The notes below the pieces were generated by a model, which searched no databases, was not told the DNA's origin, and saw nothing but the letters and a program-made list of their open reading frames with translations. From an uncultured Blautia sp. (GTDB taxonomy: Bacteria > Bacillota > Clostridia > Lachnospirales > Lachnospiraceae): 64,000 nt of DNA. Positions 51,823 through 60,687 of this stretch are shown one piece after another (position 1 is the stretch's first letter; the number at the start of each line of letters is the position of its first letter). The stretch spans positions 1-64,000 of the forward strand of contig UQLX01000007.1 of the NCBI GenBank assembly GCA_900541985.1, given 5' to 3'. The position numbers and the translations under genes were made by a program.

Positions 51823-53061
51823 TCAACCTGCCAGTGGGTATTTGTCTGTCAGTGATTTCACAAGTGCTTTTGCCTGTTCCTTATTGTCACGGCTTTTCAG
51901 CATCAGAGAAATTGCTTCTGCGATCACATCCATATCCTCCGGCTTCATTCCTCTGGAAGTAACTGCAGGAGTACCCAGACGGACACCGCTTGTCACAAAC
52001 GGAGACTGCGGGTCATTGGGGATCGTATTTTTATTGCAGGTGATGTTCACCTCATCCAGAAGGTTTTCCATTTCTTTACCGGTAACGCCTAGGTTTTTCA
52101 GATCCACCAGCATCAGATGATTATCCGTTCCTCCGGATACGATATCCACGCCTCTCTTCTGAAGTCCGGCGCACAATGCCTTTGCATTTTCTACAACAAG
52201 GCGGGCATATTCCTTGAATTCCGGCTGAAGCGCTTCTTTTAAACATACGGCCTTGGCTGCGATCACATGCATCAGGGGGCCGCCCTGGATTCCCGGGAAT
52301 ACCGCTTTATTGAAATTAAATTTCTTTGCGTTTTCCGCATTGCTTAAGATCAGGCCTCCTCTTGGTCCCCGTAAGGTTTTATGGGTCGTGGTTGTCACAA
52401 CGTCAGCATATGGAACAGGGCTTGGGTGCTGTCCGCCTGCCACAAGACCTGCAATATGCGCCATATCCACCATAAGATAAGAACCTGCCTCATCTGCGAT
52501 CTCACGGAATTTTTTGAAATCAATGGTTCTTGCATAAGCGCTGGCGCCTGCAACGATCAGCTTCGGCTTACATTCCAGAGCAATTCGTCTGATTTCCTCA
52601 TAGTCAAGGACACCGTCATCATTGACTCCATAGGATACCGCGTTAAAATACATACCGGACATGTTTGCCGGGCTTCCGTGTGTCAGATGTCCGCCATGTG
52701 CCAGATTCATTCCCAGAACAGTATCTCCCGGTTTCAGCATGGCGAAAAACACAGCCATATTTGCCTGAGCACCGGAATGTGGCTGCACGTTTGCATATTC
52801 ACAGCCAAACAGTTCTTTGGCTCTTTCAATGGCAAGCTTCTCTACCTCATCCACACAACCGCAGCCACCGTAAAATCTTTTGCCCGGATAGCCTTCTGCG
52901 TATTTATTTGTCAGCGGGCTTCCCATCGCAGCCATAACCGCCTTGCTTACCCAGTTTTCTGATGCGATCAGTTCAATGTGTGAGTTCTGGCGTTCTACCT
53001 CTGCCTCGATCAGTTCCGCAATGTCTTTATCAACTTTTTCAATTTCTCCTAATGAATACAT
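51823..53061 (-). CDS. glyA: Serine hydroxymethyltransferase
   Basis: 412 residues from the ATG at 53061, SD AAGGAGG. PLP-fold motifs: ELIASENWVS, NKYAEGYPGKRFYGGC, the PLP-Lys in VVTTTTHKTLRGPRGG, and MAHIAGLVAGG. Interconverts serine and glycine and charges tetrahydrofolate. Confidence 0.95.
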   Translation of the reverse strand: MYSLGEIEKVDKDIAELIEAEVERQNSHIELIASENWVSKAVMAAMGSPLTNKYAEGYPGKRFYGGCGCVDEVEKLAIERAKELFGCEYANVQPHSGAQANMAVFFAMLKPGDTVLGMNLAHGGHLTHGSPANMSGMYFNAVSYGVNDDGVLDYEEIRRIALECKPKLIVAGASAYARTIDFKKFREIADEAGSYLMVDMAHIAGLVAGGQHPSPVPYADVVTTTTHKTLRGPRGGLILSNAENAKKFNFNKAVFPGIQGGPLMHVIAAKAVCLKEALQPEFKEYARLVVENAKALCAGLQKRGVDIVSGGTDNHLMLVDLKNLGVTGKEMENLLDEVNITCNKNTIPNDPQSPFVTSGVRLGTPAVTSRGMKPEDMDVIAEAISLMLKSRDNKEQAKALVKSLTDKYPLAG

Positions 53062-53123
53062 GATCCATCCTCCTTGTATGCAGCTTTTGCTTTTCCCTTC
53101 CCTCAGGAAAATCACTAAATGGA

Positions 53124-53152
53124 ATTATACCTGAATTCCGCCCATATGTCAA
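53124..53152 (-). promoter_or_regulatory. Promoter of glyA
   Basis: On the minus strand TTGACA (53147-53152), 17 bp, TATAAT (53124-53129), a consensus promoter about 60 bp upstream of glyA. Confidence 0.85.
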
Positions 53153-53220
53153 CGCACAAAAGACATTTGTCCGCACTGGAAAAATTTTTTGATGTTTTTG
53201 CAATTTTGTTAAGTTTTTTT

Positions 53221-53249
53221 TTGACTATTTGTGATATATTCCCTATAAT
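53221..53249 (+). promoter_or_regulatory. Promoter of the alcohol dehydrogenase gene
   Basis: TTGACT (53221-53226), 17 bp, TATAAT (53244-53249), about 30 bp before the ATG, with SD AAGGAG. Confidence 0.85.
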
Positions 53250-53284
53250 AAAAAGGAGCATTAAAAATCAAGGAGAAAAATACT

Positions 53285-54469
53285 ATGAGAGGCTTTGAAT
53301 ATTACACCCCCACCAGGGTGGTCTTCGGAAAAGATACACATCTTCAGGCCGGTACTCTTCTGAAAGAATATGGCTGTAAAAAAGTTCTGATACATTATGG
53401 AAGCAACAGTGCTGTTTCTTCCGGGCTTCTGGACGAGATCTGCGCAAGCCTGAAAGAAGCCGGCGTAGACTTTGTCACACTGGGAGGAGTCGTCTCCAAT
53501 CCCCGCCTCAGCAAAGTCCGGGAAGGAATCCGGCTCTGTCAGGAAGAACAGGTGGATTTTATTCTTGCTGTAGGAGGCGGAAGTGTCATTGACTCCTCCA
53601 AGGCCATCGGCTACGGGGTTGCCAATCCCTGGACAGATGTCTGGAACTTTTTCCTGAAAACAGAGATCCCCAAAGACTGTCTTCCCATTGCCGCCATTCC
53701 CACTATTGCCGCTTCCGGCAGCGAGATGAGCGGTTCCTGTGTGATCACAAATGAAGACGGCTGGCTGAAAAGAAGCACCACAAGAAGCGATCTCTGCCGT
53801 CCCAGATTTGCACTGCTGAATCCAAGGCTTACCTACACCCTGCCTCAGTATCAGACCGAAAGCGGCTGTGTAGATATCCTTCTTCACACTATGGAACGTT
53901 ATTTTGTCAACCTGGAAACCATGGAGATCACAGACAGTATCAGTGAATCTCTTATGCAGACAGTCATCTATAATGCAAGGATCCTCATGAAAGAACCGGG
54001 AAATTACAATGCCCGTGCAGAGGTCATGTGGGCCGGAAGCCTTTCCCATAACGGACTGACCGGCTGCGGAACCGGCGGAGGAGACTGGGCATGTCACCAG
54101 CTCGAACATGAGCTGGGCGGTCTTTATGATGTAGCTCACGGAGCTGGGCTTGCAGCCATCTGGGGGAGCTGGGCACGATATGTCTATCAGGAAAACCCGG
54201 AGCGTTTTGCCCAGTTTGCCACCAATGTATTTGACATTCCCTGCTTTGCCGATTTTGAAAGCACTGCTCTTGCCGGGATCGAGGCAATGGAGGACTTTTT
54301 CCGTTCCATCAAAATGCCGACCAGCCTCCATGAGCTTGGACTTGATCTGGATGAAAAGCAGATCCATGAGCTGGCCTTTAAGTGCAGCTTTGAGGATACC
54401 AGAACCATTGGTGTGTTTAAACAGCTGAATATGAAGGATATGGAAAAAATATATCTTATGGCCCGCTGA
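53285..54469 (+). CDS. Iron-containing alcohol dehydrogenase
   Basis: 394 residues. NAD(P)-binding GGGSVIDSSKAIGYG, PTIAASGSEMSGSCVIT, and the metal site GGGDWACHQLEHELGG..YDVAHGAGLAA (quoted in parts). Similar to butanol dehydrogenase/YqhD-type enzymes that reduce aldehydes. Monocistronic, between its own promoter and a bidirectional terminator. Confidence 0.9.
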   Translation: MRGFEYYTPTRVVFGKDTHLQAGTLLKEYGCKKVLIHYGSNSAVSSGLLDEICASLKEAGVDFVTLGGVVSNPRLSKVREGIRLCQEEQVDFILAVGGGSVIDSSKAIGYGVANPWTDVWNFFLKTEIPKDCLPIAAIPTIAASGSEMSGSCVITNEDGWLKRSTTRSDLCRPRFALLNPRLTYTLPQYQTESGCVDILLHTMERYFVNLETMEITDSISESLMQTVIYNARILMKEPGNYNARAEVMWAGSLSHNGLTGCGTGGGDWACHQLEHELGGLYDVAHGAGLAAIWGSWARYVYQENPERFAQFATNVFDIPCFADFESTALAGIEAMEDFFRSIKMPTSLHELGLDLDEKQIHELAFKCSFEDTRTIGVFKQLNMKDMEKIYLMAR

Positions 54470-54499
54470 TACAGAGGTATCTCATCGTTCCCGTACAAA

Positions 54500-54544
54500 A
54501 AAGCCTGACGTCTTCACAACAGTGAATGAATACCGTCAGGCTTT
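54500..54544. terminator. Bidirectional terminator
   Basis: AAAGCCTGACG (54500-54510) pairs perfectly with CGTCAGGCTTT (54534-54544), with A-run upstream and T-rich downstream. Serves the dehydrogenase and the convergent NifX-like operon. Confidence 0.88.
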
Positions 54545-54576
54545 CTTTATTTCAGAAGCTTTGTCTGATAATATGT

Positions 54577-54936
54577 TTAGTGCTCGCCGCACTCATGTGC
54601 ATGTTCATGCTCATGGCAGATAGAACCGGTAGAGATCAGTTCTCCTTTTAAGTATGCTTCTACTGCTGCAGCCGCATCTCCCTGAGCACCTACAATCACT
54701 TCTACGCCGCGCTCATTAAAAATATCTACAGCTCCGCCGCCCATTCCACCGGAAATGATCACTTCCGCACCGTGGTCAGCCAGGAAGTTCGGAAGGAATC
54801 CCGGGCGATGTCCCGGATTCGGAGCGCTGTTTTCTGCAACAATCTTATCTCCTTCTGTATCGAAGAAAATAAAATTCTCACAATGACCAAAATGACCTGC
54901 AACTTCTTTTCCCATAGCAGCAACTACAATTTTCAT
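54577..54936 (-). CDS. NifX/NifB-family protein with His-rich tail
   Basis: 119 residues, PF02579-type fold (MKIVVAAMGKEVAGHFGHCENF, ADHGAEVIISGGMGGGAVDIF, quoted in parts). The C-terminus CHEHEHAHECGEH looks metal-binding. Family members carry FeMo-co precursors or the Mo-Cu cluster of orange protein. It is the last gene of the ATPase cluster. Confidence 0.88.
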   Translation of the reverse strand: MKIVVAAMGKEVAGHFGHCENFIFFDTEGDKIVAENSAPNPGHRPGFLPNFLADHGAEVIISGGMGGGAVDIFNERGVEVIVGAQGDAAAAVEAYLKGELISTGSICHEHEHAHECGEH

Positions 54937-54959
54937 AACTATTATCTCCTTTTTGTTTA

Positions 54960-55823
54960 TTATATTTTTAATTCATTTCTGACATTTTTATAGATCTGCA
55001 ATAATGCAGTACGCGCCGGACAGTCAACGGCCGCAACGCTTTTGCCTGCATTAACCGCCTTCGACACTTCTTTATCATAGGGAATCCTGCCCATAAAAGG
55101 AATTCCCTGTTCATCGCACCATTCCTCAATTTCTTTTGTTTTTTCCGGACTGGTGTCCCATTTGTTTACACATACTCCCATTTTCATCTGGAAGGACTCT
55201 GCTGTTTTTATCAGTCTCTCCAGATCATTTTTTCCGGAAACCGATGGTTCCGCAACGATCAGGATCAGATCCATCCCGCTCATGGAAGCGATTACCGGGC
55301 AGCCAATGCCAGGAGAACCATCGATCACAGCAAGATCCGTCTCCGGCGCTGCTTTCAGCATGGCAAGCTTTACCGCTGTTACCAGCTTACCTGAGTTTCC
55401 CCGTCCCATTTTTAATGCAGCAGTGGAAAAAACAGTTTTCCCTTTATAAAGCTCCTGTCTGCCTGCCACATCCTCTTTCATGGTAACTGCAGACCGGGGA
55501 CATACATATTCACAGATACCGCAGCCCTCACAGGCGTAATCCAAGATCTGATAAACCTCTCCGCAGCTTTTGACTGCACCAAACCTGCAGTGCTCTGCAC
55601 ACTGTCCGCAGCCAACACATTTTTCCGGATCGATCTCTGCTTTTTCTGCCCCCATAAAATCAGATACTTCCGGCTGAACTTCCATTTTTGTGATAAGATG
55701 AAGATTGGGCGCATCCACATCACAATCCGCAATAGCCCTTGCCTGTGCAAATTCAATAAAGGAAGAGGACACCGTCGTTTTTCCGGTTCCGCCCTTTCCG
55801 CTTAATACCAGAAGACGTTTCAT
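54960..55823 (-). CDS. MinD/Mrp-type ATPase with two ferredoxin motifs (I)
   Basis: 287 residues. Deviant Walker A SGKGGTGKTTVS at the N-terminus, then inserted 4Fe-4S motifs CVGCGQCAEHCRFGA and CEGCGICEYVCPRSA (about 69-120), then the rest of the MinD fold (IDGSPGIGCPVIASMSG, VNKWD). Paired with the next gene; their starts and stops overlap. Such pairs occur in the orange-protein (ORP) cluster of sulfate reducers. Confidence 0.9.
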   Translation of the reverse strand: MKRLLVLSGKGGTGKTTVSSSFIEFAQARAIADCDVDAPNLHLITKMEVQPEVSDFMGAEKAEIDPEKCVGCGQCAEHCRFGAVKSCGEVYQILDYACEGCGICEYVCPRSAVTMKEDVAGRQELYKGKTVFSTAALKMGRGNSGKLVTAVKLAMLKAAPETDLAVIDGSPGIGCPVIASMSGMDLILIVAEPSVSGKNDLERLIKTAESFQMKMGVCVNKWDTSPEKTKEIEEWCDEQGIPFMGRIPYDKEVSKAVNAGKSVAAVDCPARTALLQIYKNVRNELKI

Positions 55824-56656
55824 GCCTGTCCACCTCCTGTTTTTTTCAGAAGCTCCTGAAAGATTTTTCTGTATTCCGGAACTTCTTCTACAAGAATCTT
55901 TCCGGAAGAAACAATTTCTGCAATTCTTTCTTCATAAGGAATTCTGAGAAGGATTGGAAGTTTTTTCTCCTTACAGTATTCTTCCAGAGGCTCATACAGC
56001 CCTTCCCACTTATTGATCACAACACCGCAGGGCTTCCCAAGAAGCGCAGCCAGTTCATGAACCATACAGAAATTATGGAACCCAAAAGCAGTCGGTTCCG
56101 CCACCAGGATACAGAAATCTGCATCTGAAATACTTTCCACCACAGGGCAGGCGCTTCCCGGAGGGCAGTCGATCAGAACAGGAACATTCTGTTCCTCCAC
56201 TTCCTTCAGGGCTTCCTGAATCACAGGCACACCAGAAGCCTCTCCCAGATTCAGGATTCCTGTAACCACCCGGGTCTCCCCGTGATGACCGGTTTCTACC
56301 CTGCCAATGACCTTTTCCCTTTCTGTCACTGCCTGATCGGGACATACAAGAGAACAGCCTCCACAGGAATGACAGACTTCCGCAAACACCTTAGGCTTGT
56401 CTTTGATATAGACCAGAGCATGAAACCGACAAAAATCCACACAGGTACGACAGCCGGTGCACTTCTCCGGGTCAAACTCCGGAAGGGCAGTGGTCACTTC
56501 TGTTGCGCTCACATCCTGCGGTTTCAGAAACAGACGGCCGTTTGGTTCCTCCACATCACAGTCAATATAAACTGCCTGTCCGGCAGCCGCAGCAAGATTC
56601 ACTGCTGTCAGTGTTTTTCCGGCTCCGCCCTTTCCGCTTAAAACTGCAATTTTCAT
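55820..56656 (-). CDS. MinD/Mrp-type ATPase with ferredoxin motifs (II)
   Basis: 278 residues, paralog of the preceding gene. SGKGGAGKTLTAVNLA, CTGCRTCVDFCRFHA and CHSCGGCSLVCPDQA, IDCPPGSACPVVESIS. The two probably form a heterodimer that moves electrons or metal clusters with ATP. Overlaps both neighbours by 4 bp. Confidence 0.9.
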   Translation of the reverse strand: MKIAVLSGKGGAGKTLTAVNLAAAAGQAVYIDCDVEEPNGRLFLKPQDVSATEVTTALPEFDPEKCTGCRTCVDFCRFHALVYIKDKPKVFAEVCHSCGGCSLVCPDQAVTEREKVIGRVETGHHGETRVVTGILNLGEASGVPVIQEALKEVEEQNVPVLIDCPPGSACPVVESISDADFCILVAEPTAFGFHNFCMVHELAALLGKPCGVVINKWEGLYEPLEEYCKEKKLPILLRIPYEERIAEIVSSGKILVEEVPEYRKIFQELLKKTGGGQA

Positions 56657-57009
56657 CTTATTCCCTGATAACCTCCATGGAAATGAGTTAAGACAGATAA
56701 TTTTCCTTCTTTAAAAGCCTCAATATTCTGGCTGACTCCCATTCCTTCTGATTTGTAGATTTTGACATCTGCAGCCTGAAGAACTTCTGCAGAGTTTGTA
56801 CCGCAGCGTGGTGTGATCAGCGCCTCTGCCTGGCAGTCCAGGACAAACTGGGCAGCCTTAAGCCCGGCGCCTCCCTGAACCTGGGATGCAGGATTGTCCT
56901 TTATTTCCGTTGTTCCGGTTTCGGTATCATGAACCGCGAAATAAGGTGCTCTTCCAAATGTCACGCAGATCACATCTTTCTCTTCATCTACCGGTAAAAT
57001 CACTCTCAT
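56653..57009 (-). CDS. NifX/NifB-family protein
   Basis: 118 residues from the ATG at 57009, with AAGGAGG 7 bp upstream. PF02579-like: MRVILPVDEEKDVICVTFGR, GAGLKAAQFVLDCQAEALIT. Lacks the His-rich tail of its paralog at 54577. Overlaps the DUF134 gene upstream. Confidence 0.86.
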   Translation of the reverse strand: MRVILPVDEEKDVICVTFGRAPYFAVHDTETGTTEIKDNPASQVQGGAGLKAAQFVLDCQAEALITPRCGTNSAEVLQAADVKIYKSEGMGVSQNIEAFKEGKLSVLTHFHGGYQGIR

Positions 57010-57376
57010 TGTTTTTTCCTCCTTGTTCCTTATTTTCGAAATACCTTTTTTTGCATCCGCCGCATCTGAAATAGTTTCTTCCGCCTTCACAGATCTGATA
57101 ATTGCCGCCCTGGATCCGTATGGGAAGTCCGTCTACTATTGCTGTGGCGATTTTTTTTCTGGCACATGTGTAGATCTGCTGGACCGTAGTTCGTGCCACC
57201 TGCATATACTCTCCACATTCTTCCTGGGAAAATCCCTCTCTGTCTATCAGGCGGATGGTTTCATATTCATCCACCGTCAGGATCACACCTCCGGCATCTT
57301 CACCGAATTCCCCGGGAACAAAGGATAGGGTTCCCGGAAGTCTGCATACCTTCCTGCATTTTGTAGGTCTTGGCAT
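56984..57376 (-). CDS. DUF134 transcriptional regulator
   Basis: 130 residues from the ATG at 57376 (MPRPTKCRKVC), SD AAGGAGG. N-terminal DUF134 domain with a sigma-4-like HTH (FSQEECGEYMQVARTTVQQIY) and a C-terminal Cys pair FRCGGCKKRYF. It heads the operon and lies behind three related palindromes (57395-57464), so it is probably the autoregulator, perhaps sensing metal or redox state. Confidence 0.88.
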   Translation of the reverse strand: MPRPTKCRKVCRLPGTLSFVPGEFGEDAGGVILTVDEYETIRLIDREGFSQEECGEYMQVARTTVQQIYTCARKKIATAIVDGLPIRIQGGNYQICEGGRNYFRCGGCKKRYFENKEQGGKNNESDFTGR

Positions 57377-57394
57377 CTCCACACCTCCTTTTTC

Positions 57395-57464
57395 TGACAT
57401 ATGTCATTTAATCTTATTATAAAACAAATATGGCATATGTCAATAACTTTTTTGACATATGCCA
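57395..57464 (-). promoter_or_regulatory. DUF134 promoter with three CATATG palindromes
   Basis: Palindromes TGACATATGTCA (57395-57406), TGGCATATGTCA (57431-57442) and TGACATATGCCA (57453-57464). The last two form a larger perfect 13-bp inverted repeat. On the minus strand -35 TTGACA (57438-57443) is part of box 2 and -10 TATAAT is at 57416-57421 (16-bp spacer); box 1 lies just past the start site. Confidence 0.85.
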
Positions 57465-57554
57465 TAAATATATACCTTTTTTCTTTTTCTGTTTTATGAT
57501 ACCATAAACTCACACTCTGTTACAAAAATATATACAGAAACAGGAGAATCTAAA

Positions 57555-59054
57555 ATGAACAACTCAGTCGCAAGATTAAAAGATCACATGAAAAAGATCG
57601 AACAGTACCAGACCATAGAAAACCTTCTCTACTGGGATCTGGCCACTATGACTCCGGAAAAAGGAGTGGACTCCAAAGCAGAGGCCATCGGATTTTTCTC
57701 TACGGCAGCCTTCCGTCTTTCCACTTCAGAAGAATACGGCAGCCTTTTAAAAGAACTTTCTGCCCCGGAAAATTATAATACACTGGATCCGGCCATAAAG
57801 GTCACAGTCAGACGGGAGCTTCGGGATTATGAACGCTTCTGCCGTGTCCCGGAGGATTTCTATACAGAGTATGTAACTCTGAAGGCCCGCTCCCAGAGAG
57901 CCTGGGAAACAGCAAAAAAGGCAAGTGATTTTTCTGTTTATGCTCCTTATCTGGATAAGATCATCCAGATGACCAAGCAGTATGTGCGTTATATGGAGCC
58001 GGATCAGAAGCCCTATGAAGTTCTTCTGGACATGTTTGAAGAAGGCATGGACAGCCAGACGATTGACCGTGTATTTGAGGAATTAAAAGAAGGACTCCGC
58101 CCTCTTCTGAAAAAAATCCGTGAAGCAGAACAGCCGGATCTTTCTGCCCTGAAAGGTACCTATCCGATTTCCGGTCAGAAAAAATTGCAGGATATGCTGC
58201 TTTCCTATATGGGTTTTGACTTTACAAAAGGTACCACAGCAGAAAGTGAGCATCCATTTACCTCCGAAATTGGTTCCGGAGATATCCGTATCACCAATCA
58301 TTTCAGAGAAGAAGATCCTCTGGCAGCCATCTTCAGTGCCATCCATGAAGGAGGACATGCCATTTTTGATCAGAATATCGATTCTTCCTATGCGCACACC
58401 TCTGTTATGCAGGTAAATATGATGGGACTTCATGAAAGTCAGTCCAGATTTTACGAAAATATCCTTGGAAGAAACCCGGGTTTCTGGTCTCCCATTTATA
58501 CAAAGCTTGGCGAGCTTCTTCCTCATTTCCAGGAAGTACCTTTTGATACCTTCTTAAAAGCCATTAACCATGTGGAGCCAAGTATGATCCGTATTGATGC
58601 AGACGAAGTCACCTATTGTCTTCATATTATTTTGCGTTATGAAATTGAACGCGCCATTTTCAACGATGAGGTGACAACAGAAGAACTTCCTGCACTGTGG
58701 AATGACAAGATGGAAGAACTGCTCGGCATCCGTCCTGCCACTGATGCAGAAGGCGTTCTTCAGGACACCCACTGGTCTGACGGTTCCTTTGGCTATTTCC
58801 CCTCCTATCTTCTTGGGTCTGTCTATGACGGCATGTTTCTGGAGGCAATAGAAAAGGAACTTGGAAGTATTGAGGAGATCATGTCAAAAGGCGAAATCAT
58901 GAAGATCACCAAATGGCTGAACACCAATATCCATCAGAACGGCAGTCTTTATACTTCCCGTGAGGTCATCCAGCGCCTCTGCGGCAAAGAAATTTCTGCC
59001 AGACCGCTTCTGGATTACTTTAATAAAAAATATTCGGAAATTTATTCTTTCTGA
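57555..59054 (+). CDS. M32-family metallocarboxypeptidase
   Basis: 499 residues. Zinc site in IHEGGHAIFDQ (HExxH variant) with a downstream MMGLHESQSRFYEN and the family IRPATDAEGVLQDTHWSDGSFGYFP (quoted in parts). Cytosolic peptide trimming. Monocistronic, SD CAGGAG. Confidence 0.93.
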   Translation: MNNSVARLKDHMKKIEQYQTIENLLYWDLATMTPEKGVDSKAEAIGFFSTAAFRLSTSEEYGSLLKELSAPENYNTLDPAIKVTVRRELRDYERFCRVPEDFYTEYVTLKARSQRAWETAKKASDFSVYAPYLDKIIQMTKQYVRYMEPDQKPYEVLLDMFEEGMDSQTIDRVFEELKEGLRPLLKKIREAEQPDLSALKGTYPISGQKKLQDMLLSYMGFDFTKGTTAESEHPFTSEIGSGDIRITNHFREEDPLAAIFSAIHEGGHAIFDQNIDSSYAHTSVMQVNMMGLHESQSRFYENILGRNPGFWSPIYTKLGELLPHFQEVPFDTFLKAINHVEPSMIRIDADEVTYCLHIILRYEIERAIFNDEVTTEELPALWNDKMEELLGIRPATDAEGVLQDTHWSDGSFGYFPSYLLGSVYDGMFLEAIEKELGSIEEIMSKGEIMKITKWLNTNIHQNGSLYTSREVIQRLCGKEISARPLLDYFNKKYSEIYSF

Positions 59055-60478
59055 TTCAGATTAGCAGTTTTTTGGGAGAGAATCTGATACTGATCCCTTC
59101 CTTTATCCTTTGCCATATAGAGGGCTTTATCTGCCAGCTGATACAGTTCCTCAAAAGAGGATTCCTCTGTACATACCGCAACTCCCATAGATGCACTTAT
59201 ATCAACGTTTCTCGTTCCTGTGCCATCTGCTCATTATAATCTTCCAGAAAACCGATCACTCTTTCCTGACTGACTGTTTTGATGTGGATCTTATGGTAAT
59301 CCCACTTCCCATTTATTTTAAATTTAAAAACGACCGGTTCCGTTTTCTGCCCTGTGGTCAGATGAGCAAATATCTCTTTGTATGTCGGATATTCTCCGGA
59401 AGCAATCTATCCACGGGCAAGCATATTTTCCGGCGTATAATAATCAATTTCCCGGACCAGGCTTTCTTCTGCGCCTGCATTTCTGTATATCGTCAATGTA
59501 TTATCTGAAAAATTGATTTCAAAAGGAATATCATTTGTATGCTTTACTACCATAAATAACAGTGAATTTTTCAGACTCAGCTCTTCATTATGTTTTCTTA
59601 CATCTCTCATATCCGTCAGTATATAATATCTGATCAGTCCCATCAGCAAAAGCAGACTTCCTATGATTCCCCACAACATGCTAAAAAATAGCTTCTCTAT
59701 TTCAGACGCATAATCTCCCAGGTATAACTCAACCAACACGGAAAAAACATACCAGTTATTAATGCCCAATGGCTCATAAGTTACATATCTGCCTTTTCCT
59801 TTATAAGAAAAATAAAACTCACCTGACCGTCCCGACTCTACAGTCTCCCTGATCTGCTCTACTGTGATCCCGTCTGCAATTTCATAACGCTCCAGCTCCT
59901 TCCATATGTTCAGATCTTCTGCGAATGAATTCACATTTCCGGAATCACTGATATATAAGCCTGTATCGTCAATGATCTGAAAATATCGGTGCGATCTGTC
60001 ATCCAGTTCTATTTTTTCTGAAATCCTGAAGATCGAAGCATGCCCCCAGATCACGCCTTCCACTCTGTTGTCCCGGTAAAACGGAACAGCTAAAAGCATG
60101 ATATCAGAAACATTCATCACATTTGAAATATATTTCCGTTTGTTCCGGATTTCTCTGAACATTTTGTCATCATTCAGTTTTTCCCGTATTGTCCAGACTG
60201 TTTCCTTCCAGATCGGATATTCCCACTTTTTCAAATCCAAATTTCTTTTGGATATCATTCAGATAGCCCACAGGCTTTTCATCCTGAACATCATCAGTCT
60301 GGAGAAATAAACGCTGACTGGAATCTAATGCTGCCTGCAGGTTTTCAATCTCCGTACTGATCAGTTTCGTAACAAAACCGGAGGTGGATCTTACCTGCTC
60401 CATATCCTTTTCCATTTTTCTTCTGACTTCCTGTCTTTTTTCTTCATCCTGCTCACCTGATAGTCTCCCTGTTGCCAT
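59042..60478 (-). pseudogene. Decayed sensor-GGDEF (diguanylate cyclase) gene
   Basis: Three pieces in order on the minus strand. The N-terminal part (60478 to about 60180) shifts frame at an A-run near 60174-60178. The extracellular sensor, membrane helix and PAS-like part (about 60180-59407) ends in an in-frame TAG after LARG, with coding resuming in the same frame (YKEIFAHLTTGQKTEPVVF). Finally only the last ~55 residues of a GGDEF domain remain (SASMGVAVCTEE.. DKALYMAKDKGRDQYQIL), joined directly to the PAS part with the GGDEF core deleted. It cannot make c-di-GMP. Confidence 0.85.
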
Positions 60479-60576
60479 TGTTTTCGTTTCTCCTGTTATT
60501 ACAGTACCTGATTTGTAACCATTTTACAATGACTCATATTAAGTTTTCTTTCTTCTGTTTTTTTATGCTGAGATAA

Positions 60577-60605
60577 TTGTAAGAACTCTTTTTTTGTGCT
60601 ATGAT
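60577..60605 (+). promoter_or_regulatory. Promoter of metY
   Basis: TTGTAA (60577-60582), 17 bp, TATGAT (60600-60605), about 80 bp upstream of the metY start. Confidence 0.65.
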
Positions 60606-60626
60606 ATGTCCATATTGATTCTTCAC

Positions 60627-60660
60627 CTGTTCACAGCAGTACATCACTGCTTCTGAACAG
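60627..60660 (+). other. Leader hairpin of metY
   Basis: CTGTTCA/TGAACAG (60627-60633, 60654-60660) and AGCAGT/ACTGCT (60635-60640, 60646-60651) stack into a strong stem-loop in the leader, ending 27 bp before the ATG. No T-run follows, and it does not look like a SAM riboswitch or T-box. A regulatory role is unproven. Confidence 0.5.
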
Positions 60661-60687
60661 AATCCAGCATACAGAAAGGACAAAATC

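Noticed and set aside
53261..54367. 368-codon open frame on the minus strand
   Set aside because: Exactly antisense to the iron alcohol dehydrogenase; low-complexity Cys/Ser/His-rich translation.
59191..59508. 105-codon plus-strand frame after the M32 gene
   Set aside because: It lies opposite the remnants of the GGDEF gene, which explain the coding signal.
60480..60687. SAM riboswitch or T-box upstream of metY
   Set aside because: Only one simple hairpin was found; the leader is too short and lacks T-box or SAM core sequences.
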